Below, piece by piece: positions 33,676 to 42,760 of a stretch of DNA of 64,000 nucleotides. Below the pieces are notes generated by a model. The model made no database searches and had not been told where the DNA came from. It saw only the letters and a list, made by a program, of their open reading frames with translations. The stretch is from NCBI RefSeq assembly GCF_005889725.1, contig NZ_VCKX01000003.1, positions 1 to 64,000 on the forward strand, given 5' to 3'. Both the position numbers and the translations under genes were made by a program. Positions within the stretch are counted from its first letter, which is position 1. Each line of letters starts with the position of its first letter. Source of the stretch: Nonomuraea zeae. GTDB taxonomy: Bacteria; Actinomycetota; Actinomycetes; Streptosporangiales; Streptosporangiaceae.

Positions 33676-35103
33676 GTGGCCGTGATGGGGGCGTCCGGGA
33701 TCGACACCCGAAAGCGTGCGCTGGCCGTGTGCCTGACGGCGGCGTTCATGTCCGGGCTGGACGTGAGCATCGTCAACGTCGCGCTGCCGTCGATTCGCGA
33801 CGGGCTGCACGCCACGGAGGACGGGCTGCAGTGGACGCTGTCCGGCTACGCGCTCACGTTCGGCCTGCTGCTGGTCCCGGCCGGGCGGCTGGGGGACGCG
33901 CGGAGCCGACGGACGATCTTCATGTGGGGCGTGGTGCTCTTCACGCTGTCGAGCGCGGCGTGCGGGTTCGCCTGGAGCATGAACGTGCTCATCATCTCCA
34001 GGCTCGTGCAGGGCCTCGCGGCCGGGATGGTGAACCCGCAGGTCTCGGGCCTGATCCAGCAGATGTTCCGCGGCCACGAGCGGGGCCGGGCGTTCGGCGC
34101 GCTCGGCGCCACCATCGGGGTCTCCACGGCGGCGGGGCCGCTGATCGGCGGCGCGCTGGTCACCGCGTTCGGTCCCGACCACGGGTGGCGATGGGTGTTC
34201 CTGGTGAACGTGCCGATCGGGATCGTGCTCCTGCCCCTGGCCAGGAAGCTGCTGCCGGCGCCGCAGCACACGGACCGCACCGAGGAGCGGCGGCGGGAGA
34301 GCCTCGACCCGGTGGGCGTGCTGCTGCTCGGCGTGGGCGTGGCGGGCCTGCTGCTGCCCTTCATCCAGCGGCACCAGTGGGAGGGGGAGACCAAGTGGCT
34401 GCTCATCCCCGCCGCGCTGGTGGTGCTGGCCGGGTTCGTGACGTGGGAGCGGTTCTACTGGCGCGAGCCGCTGGTGACCCTCGCGCTGTTCCGCAAGCGG
34501 TCGTACAGCCTCGGGTCGATCATCGCGCTGTTCTACTTCGCCGGATTCACCGGGATCTTCTTCATCTTCACGCTGTACCTGCAGAGCGGGCACAACTACA
34601 GCGCGCTGATGGCGGGGCTGTCGATCACCCCGTTCGCGCTGGGCTCGGCGTCGGCCTCGGTGGTCGGCGGCCGGCTCGTCTCCCGCGCCGGGCGGCGGCT
34701 GGTGGCGTTCGGGCTGACCACGGTGATCGTGGGCCTCCTGGCCACGATGGCGGCGACCGCGCTGGTGCCCGGCGACAAGGTGGGCCTGGCCACCGCGCTG
34801 CCGCTGCTGATCGCGGGCATGGGCAGCGGCCTGGTCATCTCGCCCAACCAGGCCATCACGTTGTCCGAGGTGCCGCCGGAGGGCGGGGGCAGCGCCGCGG
34901 GCGTGCTGCAGACGGGGCAGCGGCTGGGGTCGGCCATCGGGATCGCGGCGGCGGGCACGATCTTCTTCGGCTCGCTGAGCGAGGGCTGGGCCACGGCGTT
35001 CCGCCATGGCCTGCTCGTGGTGCTGAGCTCCATCTGCATCGCCCTGGCCGCCGCCGTCTACGACCTCATCCGCACCTACCGCACCACCGGCACCAGCCAG
35101 TAG
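33676..35103 (+). CDS. MFS efflux transporter (DHA2 family)
   Basis: 475 aa, GTG 33676 (ATG 33685 possible). Motif C-like FMSGLDVSIVNVALPSI in helix 1, motif A PAGRLGDARSRRTIFMWG, and RLVQGLAAGMVNPQVSGLIQ identify an EmrB/QacA-type drug:proton antiporter. About 14 helices. No adjacent regulator except the divergent permease; substrate unknown. It has no close sequence resemblance to the other MFS pump in this window beyond family motifs. Confidence 0.88.
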   Translation: MAVMGASGIDTRKRALAVCLTAAFMSGLDVSIVNVALPSIRDGLHATEDGLQWTLSGYALTFGLLLVPAGRLGDARSRRTIFMWGVVLFTLSSAACGFAWSMNVLIISRLVQGLAAGMVNPQVSGLIQQMFRGHERGRAFGALGATIGVSTAAGPLIGGALVTAFGPDHGWRWVFLVNVPIGIVLLPLARKLLPAPQHTDRTEERRRESLDPVGVLLLGVGVAGLLLPFIQRHQWEGETKWLLIPAALVVLAGFVTWERFYWREPLVTLALFRKRSYSLGSIIALFYFAGFTGIFFIFTLYLQSGHNYSALMAGLSITPFALGSASASVVGGRLVSRAGRRLVAFGLTTVIVGLLATMAATALVPGDKVGLATALPLLIAGMGSGLVISPNQAITLSEVPPEGGGSAAGVLQTGQRLGSAIGIAAAGTIFFGSLSEGWATAFRHGLLVVLSSICIALAAAVYDLIRTYRTTGTSQ

Positions 35104-35164
35104 GCGGAGGCCGGCTCAGAGGGCCGGTGGCGCCGTCTCAGCCGGTAGGCGGAGGCCGGTTCAG
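35101..35164. repeat. Direct repeat, 45-bp period
   Basis: TAGGCGGAGGCCGGCTCAG (35101-35119) recurs at 35146-35164 with one mismatch. The copies span the stop codon of the MFS gene on one side and reach the stop of the convergent epimerase gene on the other. Confidence 0.7.
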
Positions 35165-36141
35165 CGGCCCAGCAGCGCCGCCTCCACTGCCGGGTCCAGG
35201 CCGACCGCGGGGCGGTCGGGGCGCATGGGCGCCTGGCCGCCGATGGCGCGCAGCCACGCCCACGTGTCGGCCACCGTCTCCATGACCGGGCGGCACCGCA
35301 GCCCCGCCGCCACCGCCTTGGACACGTCGGCCCCATGCAGGAAGTCGTAGTCGTCGCCCGTCAGCCAGATCGGCAGGTCGATCCACGGCCGCACGCCCGC
35401 GGCCAGGATCGGCTCCGCCGCCACCCAGCGCAGCTCGGCGTCCGACCCCGTCGCCTGTACGCACGCTTCGAGCAGCTCGCGCATCGTGGTGAAGCCGGGC
35501 GGGCTCACCACGTCATAAGCCCCGCCGAGGCCCTGCTCGGCCGCGCGCAGGCACCACGCGGCCAGGTCACGCGCGTCGATGTACTGCAACCCGAGCTCCC
35601 CGGGCGCGGGAGCCAGGACGGGGCCGCCGCGGGCGATCCTGGTCAGCCACCAGGGCAGCCGCCCGATGTTCTCGTAGGGCCCGAGAATCAACCCGGCCCT
35701 GGCCAGCAGGGCCCGCTTCCCGAAGGCGGCCACCGCGCCCAGCTCCGCCCCCGCCTTGTTCCTGGCGTAGTCGCCGTCGCCGTCATCGGCCGACGCCGCC
35801 ACGACCGGCGCGCTCTCGTCCGCCCCGAACGGCACCGGCCCGGCGTAGACCGACCTGCTGGACACGTAGACGTAATGGCCGGCCCGGTCGGCCAGCAGCG
35901 CGGCGGCGTCCCTGACCGCGGACGGAGCCCACGACCAGGTGTCGACCACGACGTCCCACTCGCCCCGCTCCAGCGCCGCCAGCCCGCCGGGCGCCGACCG
36001 GTCGCCGCGCAGCGCCGTCACGCCCTCGACCGGCTCGTGCCGGCCCCGGTTGACCGTCGTCACCTCCCAGCCCAGCGCCAGCGCCTCCAGGGCGAACGCC
36101 CGCCCCACGAACTCCGTCCCGCCCAGCACCAAGACCTTCAT
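35161..36141 (-). CDS. NAD-dependent epimerase/dehydratase family protein
   Basis: 326 aa from ATG 36141; the upstream extension lies in a repeat-rich spacer. Extended-SDR motif MKVLVLGGTEFVGRAFALEAL (GGTxFxG variant, as in isoflavone-reductase and RNA-binding CSP41-like members). YVSSRSVYAGP holds the catalytic Ser and Tyr, and DYARNKAGAE has Tyr-x-x-x-Lys. GLILGPYENIGRLPWW and YIDARDLAAWCL complete the pattern. Probably a sugar-nucleotide or small-molecule oxidoreductase; substrate not inferable. Divergent from the histidine kinase gene. Confidence 0.85.
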   Translation of the reverse strand: MKVLVLGGTEFVGRAFALEALALGWEVTTVNRGRHEPVEGVTALRGDRSAPGGLAALERGEWDVVVDTWSWAPSAVRDAAALLADRAGHYVYVSSRSVYAGPVPFGADESAPVVAASADDGDGDYARNKAGAELGAVAAFGKRALLARAGLILGPYENIGRLPWWLTRIARGGPVLAPAPGELGLQYIDARDLAAWCLRAAEQGLGGAYDVVSPPGFTTMRELLEACVQATGSDAELRWVAAEPILAAGVRPWIDLPIWLTGDDYDFLHGADVSKAVAAGLRCRPVMETVADTWAWLRAIGGQAPMRPDRPAVGLDPAVEAALLGR

Positions 36142-36205
36142 GGCACCCCAGCCTGGCCGCCGCGACCCGTGAGCGGAAGACGAGCACGCCCTCAGCAGAA
36201 TCGCC

Positions 36206-36297
36206 CTCAGCGGAAGACACACGAGCCCTCAGCGGATGACGCGCACGGCCTCAGCGGACGACACGCAAGCCCTCAGCGGACGACGCACGCCCCCAGT
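36206..36297. repeat. 22-bp tandem repeat in a divergent promoter region
   Basis: Units start at 36206, 36228, 36250 and 36272, with a decayed fifth near 36294. Consensus CTCAGCGGACGACACGCAAG plus 2 nt. Twenty-two base pairs is two helical turns, so the copies face the same side of the DNA. They lie upstream of both the epimerase gene (start 36141) and the histidine kinase gene (start 36452). Confidence 0.8.
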
Positions 36298-36451
36298 GGG
36301 CGCCGCTCCGGGCAAAATTCGGCGGGATCATGTACACACAGTGATCGCCGATGAGTAATCGTCTCGTGTATGGGCAGATCAGAGGCCATCATGTTGCGAA
36401 CCTCGCCTGCGGGTAAATGTCACTGATAGTGATGCCGGAGGAGGGGGTGCG

Positions 36452-37828
36452 GTGCTGACAAGGCTCTTCCCCCGCTCCATCCGGGCACGCCTGACCACGA
36501 TCGCCACGCTGGTGGCGGCGATCGTCCTGTCCACCACGTCCATCCTCACGCTGGCCACCGCGCCGGACAACCTGGAGGGGGTCGTGCAGTCGCGGGTGGA
36601 GCTCGCCGTGCGGCGGGTCGCCAGCGAGGCCCGTACGGGAGAGCTGCCCAAGGTGCTCCAGACCCCGCCGCGCGTCCAGCTCCTCCAAGTGATCTCGGAC
36701 GACGGCAGGCTGGTCGCGGCCAGCCCCGCCCTCACGGACGGGCCGCAGATGAAGCCGTTCCCGGTCCCCGAGCCCGAAACGGTCTACACCACCGAGCTCA
36801 ACATGAGCCGCAAGGGGACCGAGATCGGCGTCCACTACCTCGTCATGGGCATGCGGGTGAACACGCCGAACGGCCCGGTCACGGTCTACGGCGCGTCGTC
36901 GCTCACCGACGTGGACCGAGCCCTCAGGTGGATCTTCCTCCTGGTCTTCCTCGGGACCCCGCTCATCCTGGCCCTCGTGGCAGGCACGACGTGGGCCGTG
37001 GTCGCGTTCGCCCTGCGCCCGGTCGAGCGCATCCGCAAGGAGATGGCCGAGATCACCGGTCAGGACCTGAGCCGGCGCGTGTCCGTGCCCGACACAGGCG
37101 ACGAGATCACCTACCTGGCCGCCACCACGAACCACACCCTCGACCGGCTCGAACGCTCCGCCGAGACCCAGCGCCGCTTCGTCGCCGACGCCTCGCACGA
37201 GCTGCGCAGCCCCATCTCGGCCCTGCGGGCCCAGCTGGAGGTGGCCAACGCCTACCCGGAAGAGGCGGACTGGCCGTCCACGTGCATGCGCGCGCTGAGC
37301 TCAGCCGAGCGCCTCACCAGCATCATCGACGAGCTGCTGCTGCTGGCCAAGCTCGACGCGGGCGCGGTCCCCGAACGCCGCGTGGTGGACATGTGCCGCC
37401 TGGCCGAGGACCAGGTGTTCCGCCGCGCGGGCGCCAGGGTGCCCATCCACCTGGACCAGTGCGGCACGGCCCCCGTCTTCGGCTCGCCGGTGCAGCTCGA
37501 CCGCCTCCTGACGAACCTCCTGGACAACGCCACCAGGCACGCCGCCACCAGGATCGACCTGACGGTGGCGAGAGAGGCTGACCGGGTGGTCGTGACGGTG
37601 ACCGACGACGGGGACGGCATCGCGCCGCACGACCGGGAGCGGGTCTTCGAGCGCTTCATGCGCCTCCCGGAGGCCCGGGCGAAGGACAAGGGCGGCAGCG
37701 GCCTCGGCCTGCCCCTGTCCAGGGAGATCGCCATCGCCCACCGCGGCACCCTCGTGGTCGTCGAGCACTCGCCCGGGGCCCGCCTCGTCTGCGTCCTGCC
37801 CGTCCACGAGCGGCCTGAGCGCCCCTGA
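36452..37828 (+). CDS. Orphan sensor histidine kinase (HAMP, HisKA, HATPase)
   Basis: 458 aa, GTG 36452 with GGAGGAGGGG upstream. Helix 1 (residues about 13-33), an extracytoplasmic domain of about 120 residues, helix 2 (about 153-173), a HAMP linker, then RRFVADASHELRSPISALRAQLEVA with the phospho-His, N-box LLTNLLDNATRHAAT, G1 TDDGDGIAPHDRERVFERF and G2 GGSGLGLPLSREIAIAHRG. It resembles actinobacterial MprB/CseC-type kinases. No response regulator is adjacent on either side, so its partner is encoded elsewhere. Confidence 0.9.
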   Translation: MLTRLFPRSIRARLTTIATLVAAIVLSTTSILTLATAPDNLEGVVQSRVELAVRRVASEARTGELPKVLQTPPRVQLLQVISDDGRLVAASPALTDGPQMKPFPVPEPETVYTTELNMSRKGTEIGVHYLVMGMRVNTPNGPVTVYGASSLTDVDRALRWIFLLVFLGTPLILALVAGTTWAVVAFALRPVERIRKEMAEITGQDLSRRVSVPDTGDEITYLAATTNHTLDRLERSAETQRRFVADASHELRSPISALRAQLEVANAYPEEADWPSTCMRALSSAERLTSIIDELLLLAKLDAGAVPERRVVDMCRLAEDQVFRRAGARVPIHLDQCGTAPVFGSPVQLDRLLTNLLDNATRHAATRIDLTVAREADRVVVTVTDDGDGIAPHDRERVFERFMRLPEARAKDKGGSGLGLPLSREIAIAHRGTLVVVEHSPGARLVCVLPVHERPERP

Positions 37829-37859
37829 GCCCGCGGGCCGGGGTCAGCTTCGGGGGCCC

Positions 37860-37898
37860 TCAGCCCTGTACGGCGGGTCGGGTGCCGTACAGGGCTGA
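37860..37898. terminator. Strong hairpin between convergent genes
   Basis: Arms TCAGCCCTGTACGGC (37860-37874) and its exact complement (37884-37898) form a 15-bp stem with a 9-nt loop. It lies after the kinase stop and just beyond the stop of the convergent nucleotidase gene. Confidence 0.85.
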
Positions 37899-37915
37899 AA
37901 GGGGGTCAAGAGAGA

Positions 37916-39697
37916 TCAGCCAACTGCGGTGATGCGGTTGGTGGCGGGCGGGGCGATCGGGTTGTTCCTGCCCAGTTGCTCCACGAACGCGTCGATGTCC
38001 AGCGGTCCGCTCCACAGGTCGGTCCCGTCGCGGAAGGCCAGGAACGCGTCCCCGCCGCCCACCAGGAAGTTGTTCGCCGCGACCCGGATGGACTGCGTGT
38101 CCGTCACCGCCACCCCGTCGATCCTCATCTCGGACACCTTGGAGCCCCAGGCGGCGGCCCGGTTGTAGGTGTAGGTGAAGTTCGCGGAGGGCTGCAGGAT
38201 CTTGGTGAACGCCTGGTTGTTCGGCCCGCCGGTGAACTGCTGCTCCAGCACCGTCTTGAGCTGCGCGCCGGTCAGCGTGACGACCTGCATGAGGTTGTTG
38301 AACGGCTGCACCGTGAACGCCTCGCCGTACGTGACGACGCCGTCGCCCTCGTTGACCGGCGAGCTCGCGTACGTCAGCGACGCCCGCACCCCGCCCGGGT
38401 TCATCAGCGCGATCTGCGCGTTGCCGCCCGTCCTCGTCGCGGCGAGCTGGCCGTCGGCGATGAGGTTGCCGAGCGCGGACTCGCCGGAGGGCGCGGCCAC
38501 GTTCGTGATGTCGGCGGTGATCGTACCGACCGCCCTGTTAGCGACGGGGGCGACGCGGTCCTTCCACGTCTGCACGAACGCCGAAATTTCAGGATCGGCG
38601 GTGACCGTGCGGGTCACGACGTGGTTGTCCGCCACGACCGAAGCCCGGTCGATGTCGCGGGTCTTGACGTTCACGTTCAAATCGACCTGCGTGATGACGC
38701 GCCCGAACGACCCGCCCTGCGAGTACACGCGGTCGTTGCCCGCCGGGTCCTTGACCTTGCACAGGTACGCCTGGTGCGAGTGGCCGCTGAGGATCAGGTC
38801 GACCTCGGAGTCCACCTGCGTGGCGATGCGGTTGCCCGCCCCGGGGACCGCGCTGCACGCGTCGGGTGACTGGCCCGCGGTCACCTGGTCACCCTCGTGC
38901 ACCAGCACGACCTGCGCCTTCACCCCCACCAACTTGAGCAGCTTGGAGGCCACGTTCGCCGCCTTGACCTCGTCCACGAACTTGAGATCCTTGATCCCCT
39001 CGCTCGTGACGATGCTCGGCGTGGTCTGCGTGACCAGGCCGATGAAGCCGATCGGCACGCCGTTCATCCACTTGACGCTGACCGGGGGCAGCGCGGGCAC
39101 TCCCCAGTCGGACAGCAGCTTCTGGACCTGCGGCTGCTGGCCGAGCGCGGCGAGGGCGTCGGTCTTCTCGTTCGGGTTCTTGAACAGGACGTTCGCCCCG
39201 ACGTAGTCGAACTGCGCGCCCTTCCAGGGCCCCGCCGGCGAGCAGCCGTCCACCGGGTGGCAGCCGCCCTTCATGATCCGGCGCAGCTCCGTGTAGCCCT
39301 CGTCGAACTCGTGGTTGCCCACCGCGGCCACCTTGAGCCCCAGCTTGCCCATGAACTCGACCGACGGCTCATCGTGGTAGGCCGCCGAGATCAGCGGCGT
39401 CGCCCCGATGAGGTCGCCTTGGGCGACGGCGATGGTGTTCTTGTCGGCGAGGGCCTTCATATGGGTGGCCACGTACGCCGCGCCACCGGCGTCGACGGTG
39501 TTGCCGTTCTCGTCCACCATGCGGCCGGAGGACCCGGTCGGAGGCTCAAGGTTGCCGTGGAAGTCATTGAGGGCGAGCAGCCGGACAGGAACCGTCCTGG
39601 GGGCCCTGCTCGCGTCCGCCGGGAGGGTGGCGAGCAGGACCGCACCCGAGGCGACGGCTCCGGCCAGCGCCAGCCGGAGGAAGGAACGAGACGTCAT
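37916..39697 (-). CDS. Secreted bifunctional metallophosphatase/5'-nucleotidase (UshA-like)
   Basis: 593 aa from ATG 39697. Sec signal TSRSFLRLALAGAVASGAVLLATLPADA. The metallophosphoesterase domain has LLALNDFHGNLEPP, GDLIGATPLIS, AVGNHEFDEG, LVHEGDQ and LILSGHSHQAYLC (five metal-binding blocks). The C-terminal 5'-nucleotidase domain has ALMNPGGVRASL and NNFLVGGGDAFLAF, which bind the base. It would hydrolyse extracellular nucleotides to nucleosides and phosphate, supplying phosphate; a Pit-type transporter is encoded 1.1 kb away, though not in the same operon. Confidence 0.92.
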   Translation of the reverse strand: MTSRSFLRLALAGAVASGAVLLATLPADASRAPRTVPVRLLALNDFHGNLEPPTGSSGRMVDENGNTVDAGGAAYVATHMKALADKNTIAVAQGDLIGATPLISAAYHDEPSVEFMGKLGLKVAAVGNHEFDEGYTELRRIMKGGCHPVDGCSPAGPWKGAQFDYVGANVLFKNPNEKTDALAALGQQPQVQKLLSDWGVPALPPVSVKWMNGVPIGFIGLVTQTTPSIVTSEGIKDLKFVDEVKAANVASKLLKLVGVKAQVVLVHEGDQVTAGQSPDACSAVPGAGNRIATQVDSEVDLILSGHSHQAYLCKVKDPAGNDRVYSQGGSFGRVITQVDLNVNVKTRDIDRASVVADNHVVTRTVTADPEISAFVQTWKDRVAPVANRAVGTITADITNVAAPSGESALGNLIADGQLAATRTGGNAQIALMNPGGVRASLTYASSPVNEGDGVVTYGEAFTVQPFNNLMQVVTLTGAQLKTVLEQQFTGGPNNQAFTKILQPSANFTYTYNRAAAWGSKVSEMRIDGVAVTDTQSIRVAANNFLVGGGDAFLAFRDGTDLWSGPLDIDAFVEQLGRNNPIAPPATNRITAVG

Positions 39698-39805
39698 GGC
39701 CCAAGACGTTACGGCGGTAATCTGTGCAGCCAATGTCGCAAAGGTAACGATATGCCGGGCCGGCACATGGCGTTATTTGCCAGTCATGCGCCTAGAGTTC
39801 GTTCT

Positions 39806-40714
39806 GTGAGCGCGCACGTGGAGATCAGAGAACAACTCGATGACCAAGAGATCGCCGAAGTGCTCGACCTGGTGGGCGCGGCGACGGAGGCTGACGGCGT
39901 GCGCCCGCTCAACGAGCACGTGATGCTCCACCTGCGCTACGGCGGCGACCCGCAGGCCCGCTCGCTGCTGCTCCAGGCCGGCGGCACGCTGCTGGGCTAC
40001 GCCCACGTCGATCCGACCGACGAGGTCGAGGGTCCCAGCGTCGAGCTCGTCATCCACCCCGCCCACCGCCGCAAGGGCAACGGCGCGCGCCTGCTGAGGG
40101 CCGTGATCGAGCTGACCGGCGGCCGGCTCAGGCTGTGGGCCCACGGCGGTCACGCGGGCGCCGGGGCGCTGGCGGTCTCGTTCGGTTTCGAGCGCGTACG
40201 CTCGCTGTGGCAGATGCGCCGCTCCCTCTTCGCCCCGCTGGCGGCCTACACCGTCCCGCCCGGCATCTCCCTGCGGACGTTCGTGCCCGGCCAGGACGAG
40301 GAGGCCTGGCTCAAGGTCAACGCCGCCGCCTTCGCCCACCACCCCGAGCAGGGCGCCTGGACGATGGACGACCTGCTGCGGCGCGAGCAGGAGCCCTGGT
40401 TCGACCCGGAGGGATTCTTCCTGGCCTTCCGCGACGACCGGCTCGTGGGCTTCCACTGGACGAAGATCCACGGCTCTTCCGACCACGGCCACGAGCCCCT
40501 GGGCGAGGTCTACGTGGTGGGCGTCGACCCCACCCAGCAGGGCACCGGCCTGGGGAAGGCGCTCACGCTGGCCGGTCTCGGCCACTTGCGCTCGCGCGGC
40601 CTCGCCCAGGCGATGCTGTACGTGGACGAGGCCAACACGGCGGCGATCAGGCTGTACGAGTCCCTCGGCTTCAACCGGTGGGACGTGGACGTGATGTACG
40701 CCAGCGGCCAGTGA
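39806..40714 (+). CDS. mshD: Mycothiol synthase MshD
   Basis: 302 aa, GTG 39806, placed 7 nt after a TAGAGT box (39793-39798), a leaderless start. Two GNAT domains: the degenerate N-terminal one with ELVIHPAHRRKGNGARLLRAVIELTGGRLRLWAHGGHAGA, and the active C-terminal one with GEVYVVGVDPTQQGTGLGKALTLAGLGHL (acetyl-CoA P-loop) and LYVDEANTAAIRLYESLGFNRW. MshD acetylates Cys-GlcN-Ins with acetyl-CoA to make mycothiol, the main actinobacterial thiol. Its last codons are copied into a tandem repeat downstream. Confidence 0.93.
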   Translation: MSAHVEIREQLDDQEIAEVLDLVGAATEADGVRPLNEHVMLHLRYGGDPQARSLLLQAGGTLLGYAHVDPTDEVEGPSVELVIHPAHRRKGNGARLLRAVIELTGGRLRLWAHGGHAGAGALAVSFGFERVRSLWQMRRSLFAPLAAYTVPPGISLRTFVPGQDEEAWLKVNAAAFAHHPEQGAWTMDDLLRREQEPWFDPEGFFLAFRDDRLVGFHWTKIHGSSDHGHEPLGEVYVVGVDPTQQGTGLGKALTLAGLGHLRSRGLAQAMLYVDEANTAAIRLYESLGFNRWDVDVMYASGQ

Positions 40715-40829
40715 CGGCCTGACGGTGATGTGCACGAGCGGCCGGTGACGGCCTGACGGTCATGTCCGCCAGCGGCCGGTGACGGCCTGACGGGTGATGT
40801 ACGCGAGCGGCCAGGTGACGGCCTGGCGG
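40691..40829. repeat. 34-bp tandem repeat copied from the mshD 3' end
   Basis: Units start at 40691, 40725, 40759 and 40794. The first unit is the last 24 nt of mshD (through its TGA) plus 10 nt; later copies keep the same stop and show scattered substitutions. Core GCGGCCGGTGACGGCCTGAC. The array reaches the stop of the convergent pit gene. Confidence 0.85.
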
Positions 40830-40830
40830 C

Positions 40831-41835
40831 CTATTCGACGATCGCGTGCAGGATGAAGTAGGAGACGGAGGCCACCAGGGCGGCGGCCGGGATGGTCAGG
40901 ATCCAGGCGGTCACGATGTTCCCCGCGACGCCCCACCGCACGGCGCTGAGCCGCTTGGTGGCACCCACACCCATGATCGCCGAGGTGATCGTGTGCGTGG
41001 TGGAGATGGGCGCCCCGAAGCCGATGGCCGCCCCGTACAGCACGGTCGCCGCCGCCGACTCCGCCGCGAAGCCCTGCGGGGGGTCGAGTGCGATGATCCG
41101 CCGGCCCAGCGTGCGCATGATGCGCCAGCCGCCGGCGTACGTGCCCAGTGAGATCGCCCCCGCGGCGGCCAGGATGACCCACTGAGGGATGGGATCGCCC
41201 TGGTTGGCATAGCCGCCGACGGTGAGGGACAGGAAGATGACCCCCATCGTCTTCTGCGCGTCCTGCAGCCCGTGCCCCAGCGCCATGGCGGCGGCGGAGA
41301 CGGTCTGCGCGTAGCGGAAGCCCCGGTTCGTCTTGCCCGGCTGGCTGTTGCGGAAGATCCAATAAATTGCGATCATGATCGCCGCGGCCAGCGTGAACCC
41401 GATCAGCGGTGACAAGATCATCGGGATGACGACCTTCTCGACCACGCCGTCCCAGTGCACCACGCTGGCGGAGGCCAGCGCGGAGCCCACGAGGCCGCCG
41501 ATGAGCGCGTGACTGGAGGACGACGGCAGGCCGAAATACCAGGTGATCAGGTTCCAGGCGATCGCGCCGATGAGCGCGGAGGCCACGATGACCAGGCCGT
41601 GCGAGCCGTTCGGGGCGTCGATGATGCCCTTGCCGACCGTCTGGGCGACCTGGGTGCCCAGGTGCGCGCCGATGAAGTTCATGGCCGCGGCCATGAACAA
41701 CGCGGCCCTCGGGGTGAGGGCCCGGGTCGAGACGGAGGTTGCGATGGCGTTCGCCGCGTCGTGGAATCCGTTGGTGTAGTCGAATGCCAGTGCGATGACG
41801 ACCACGCCGATGACGAGGGCGAGCGTGAGGTCCAC
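40831..41835 (-). CDS. pit: Low-affinity phosphate transporter, Pit family
   Basis: 334 aa, GTG 41835. Ten or so helices. Pit signatures: ALAFDYTNGFHDAANAIATSVST (GFHDxANxxAT), FGLPSSSSHALIGGLVGSAL and IGFGAPISTTHTITSAIMGVGATKR. Carries metal-phosphate complexes with protons. Follows the DUF47 gene by 8 nt, so both form one operon; DUF47 proteins are thought to regulate or assist Pit activity. Confidence 0.92.
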   Translation of the reverse strand: MDLTLALVIGVVVIALAFDYTNGFHDAANAIATSVSTRALTPRAALFMAAAMNFIGAHLGTQVAQTVGKGIIDAPNGSHGLVIVASALIGAIAWNLITWYFGLPSSSSHALIGGLVGSALASASVVHWDGVVEKVVIPMILSPLIGFTLAAAIMIAIYWIFRNSQPGKTNRGFRYAQTVSAAAMALGHGLQDAQKTMGVIFLSLTVGGYANQGDPIPQWVILAAAGAISLGTYAGGWRIMRTLGRRIIALDPPQGFAAESAAATVLYGAAIGFGAPISTTHTITSAIMGVGATKRLSAVRWGVAGNIVTAWILTIPAAALVASVSYFILHAIVE

Positions 41836-41843
41836 GTCTGGGC

Positions 41844-42461
41844 CTAGCTTTCCTTGACCGCGATCGACTCGACGGTGTTGGCCACATGCTCGAAGGCGTC
41901 GGCGGCCTCTTCGAGGGCGTCGACGACCTCCTTCATCTTCATGACCGTGAGAGCGTCGTACTCACCGCTGAACAGCTTGGCCAGCAGCCGCCGGTAGACC
42001 TGGTCGCCTTGGTTCTCCAGGCGATTGACCTCGATCCAGTACTCGTTGAGGTTCTTCATCGAGCGCAGCCGGGGCATGGCCTCGGCGGTCAGCTCGGCGG
42101 CCCGCTCCAGCACTTCGACCTGGCGGACGACGTCCTTGGGCAGGTGATCGATCTGGTAAAGCACGATGAGGTCGGAAGCCGCCTCCATGGCGTCCATCAC
42201 GTCGTCGAGGTTCGAGGCGAGACGGTAGATGTCCTCGCGGTCGAACGGAGTGATGAAGCTCTCATTCAGCCGGTTCATGATCGCATGGGTGCGTTCGTCC
42301 CCGGCATGCTCGCAGGCGCGCATCTTCTCGGCCAGGGCCTCCCTGTCCGATCCGTCGCTGATGATCTCTACCAGCAGGCGGGATGCCGTGACCAGGTTGT
42401 TCGCCGAGTCGGCGAACAGGTCGTAGTAGCTGTCCTCACGTGGCGTGAGACGCAGGCGCAC
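41844..42461 (-). CDS. DUF47 / PhoU-like phosphate transport accessory protein
   Basis: 205 aa from GTG 42461 (VRLRLTPREDSYYDLFADSANN), which has GGAGAAC upstream; the longer frame to 42611 has no such site. All-helical PhoU-like fold: ACEHAGDERTHAIMNRLNESFITPFDREDIYRLASNLDDVMDAMEAA carries the conserved metal-binding Asp/Glu pattern. Partner of Pit in the same operon. Likely adjusts phosphate uptake according to supply. Confidence 0.9.
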   Translation of the reverse strand: MRLRLTPREDSYYDLFADSANNLVTASRLLVEIISDGSDREALAEKMRACEHAGDERTHAIMNRLNESFITPFDREDIYRLASNLDDVMDAMEAASDLIVLYQIDHLPKDVVRQVEVLERAAELTAEAMPRLRSMKNLNEYWIEVNRLENQGDQVYRRLLAKLFSGEYDALTVMKMKEVVDALEEAADAFEHVANTVESIAVKES

Positions 42462-42760
42462 GTCGTTCTCCAGATGTGCGGGGATGGTCCGTGGAAGAGA
42501 GTACGGGTTACCAGGCGAAATGCGAACTTCATGTCCCCTTCTCCTTCTGGCTACCCTGCGTATGTTGCGCGACACCGGGACCGGGGTAGTTTGAGTGCCT
42601 TTTTGCGGCAACCCCGTACCGGCCAGGGCTCGTGCCCGCCGGCCAGCCTCACTGTGAGTTGTCGCGAGGCTAGTTGTTCATGGTGACCCGATGGTCGATC
42701 GGCTGGTTGATCGGCGGAAATTCATCTGGCTTTCACAGCTGCGAGCCCAATGGGCGGTCC
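42462..42760. promoter_or_regulatory. Spacer between dcd and the phosphate operon
   Basis: No gene is evident. On the leftward strand a stretch resembling a degenerate PHO box (GTTCGCATTTC followed by GCCTGGTAACC) lies 40-65 nt upstream of the DUF47 start, at about 42503-42524. Near 42690-42710 a 13-bp-period direct repeat (GGTCGATCGG / GGTTGATCGG) precedes the dcd stop. Both are weak calls; the PHO reading depends on the adjacent phosphate genes. Confidence 0.3.

Noticed and set aside
36206..36297. CRISPR array
   Set aside because: The 22-bp units are contiguous with no spacers, and no cas genes are present.
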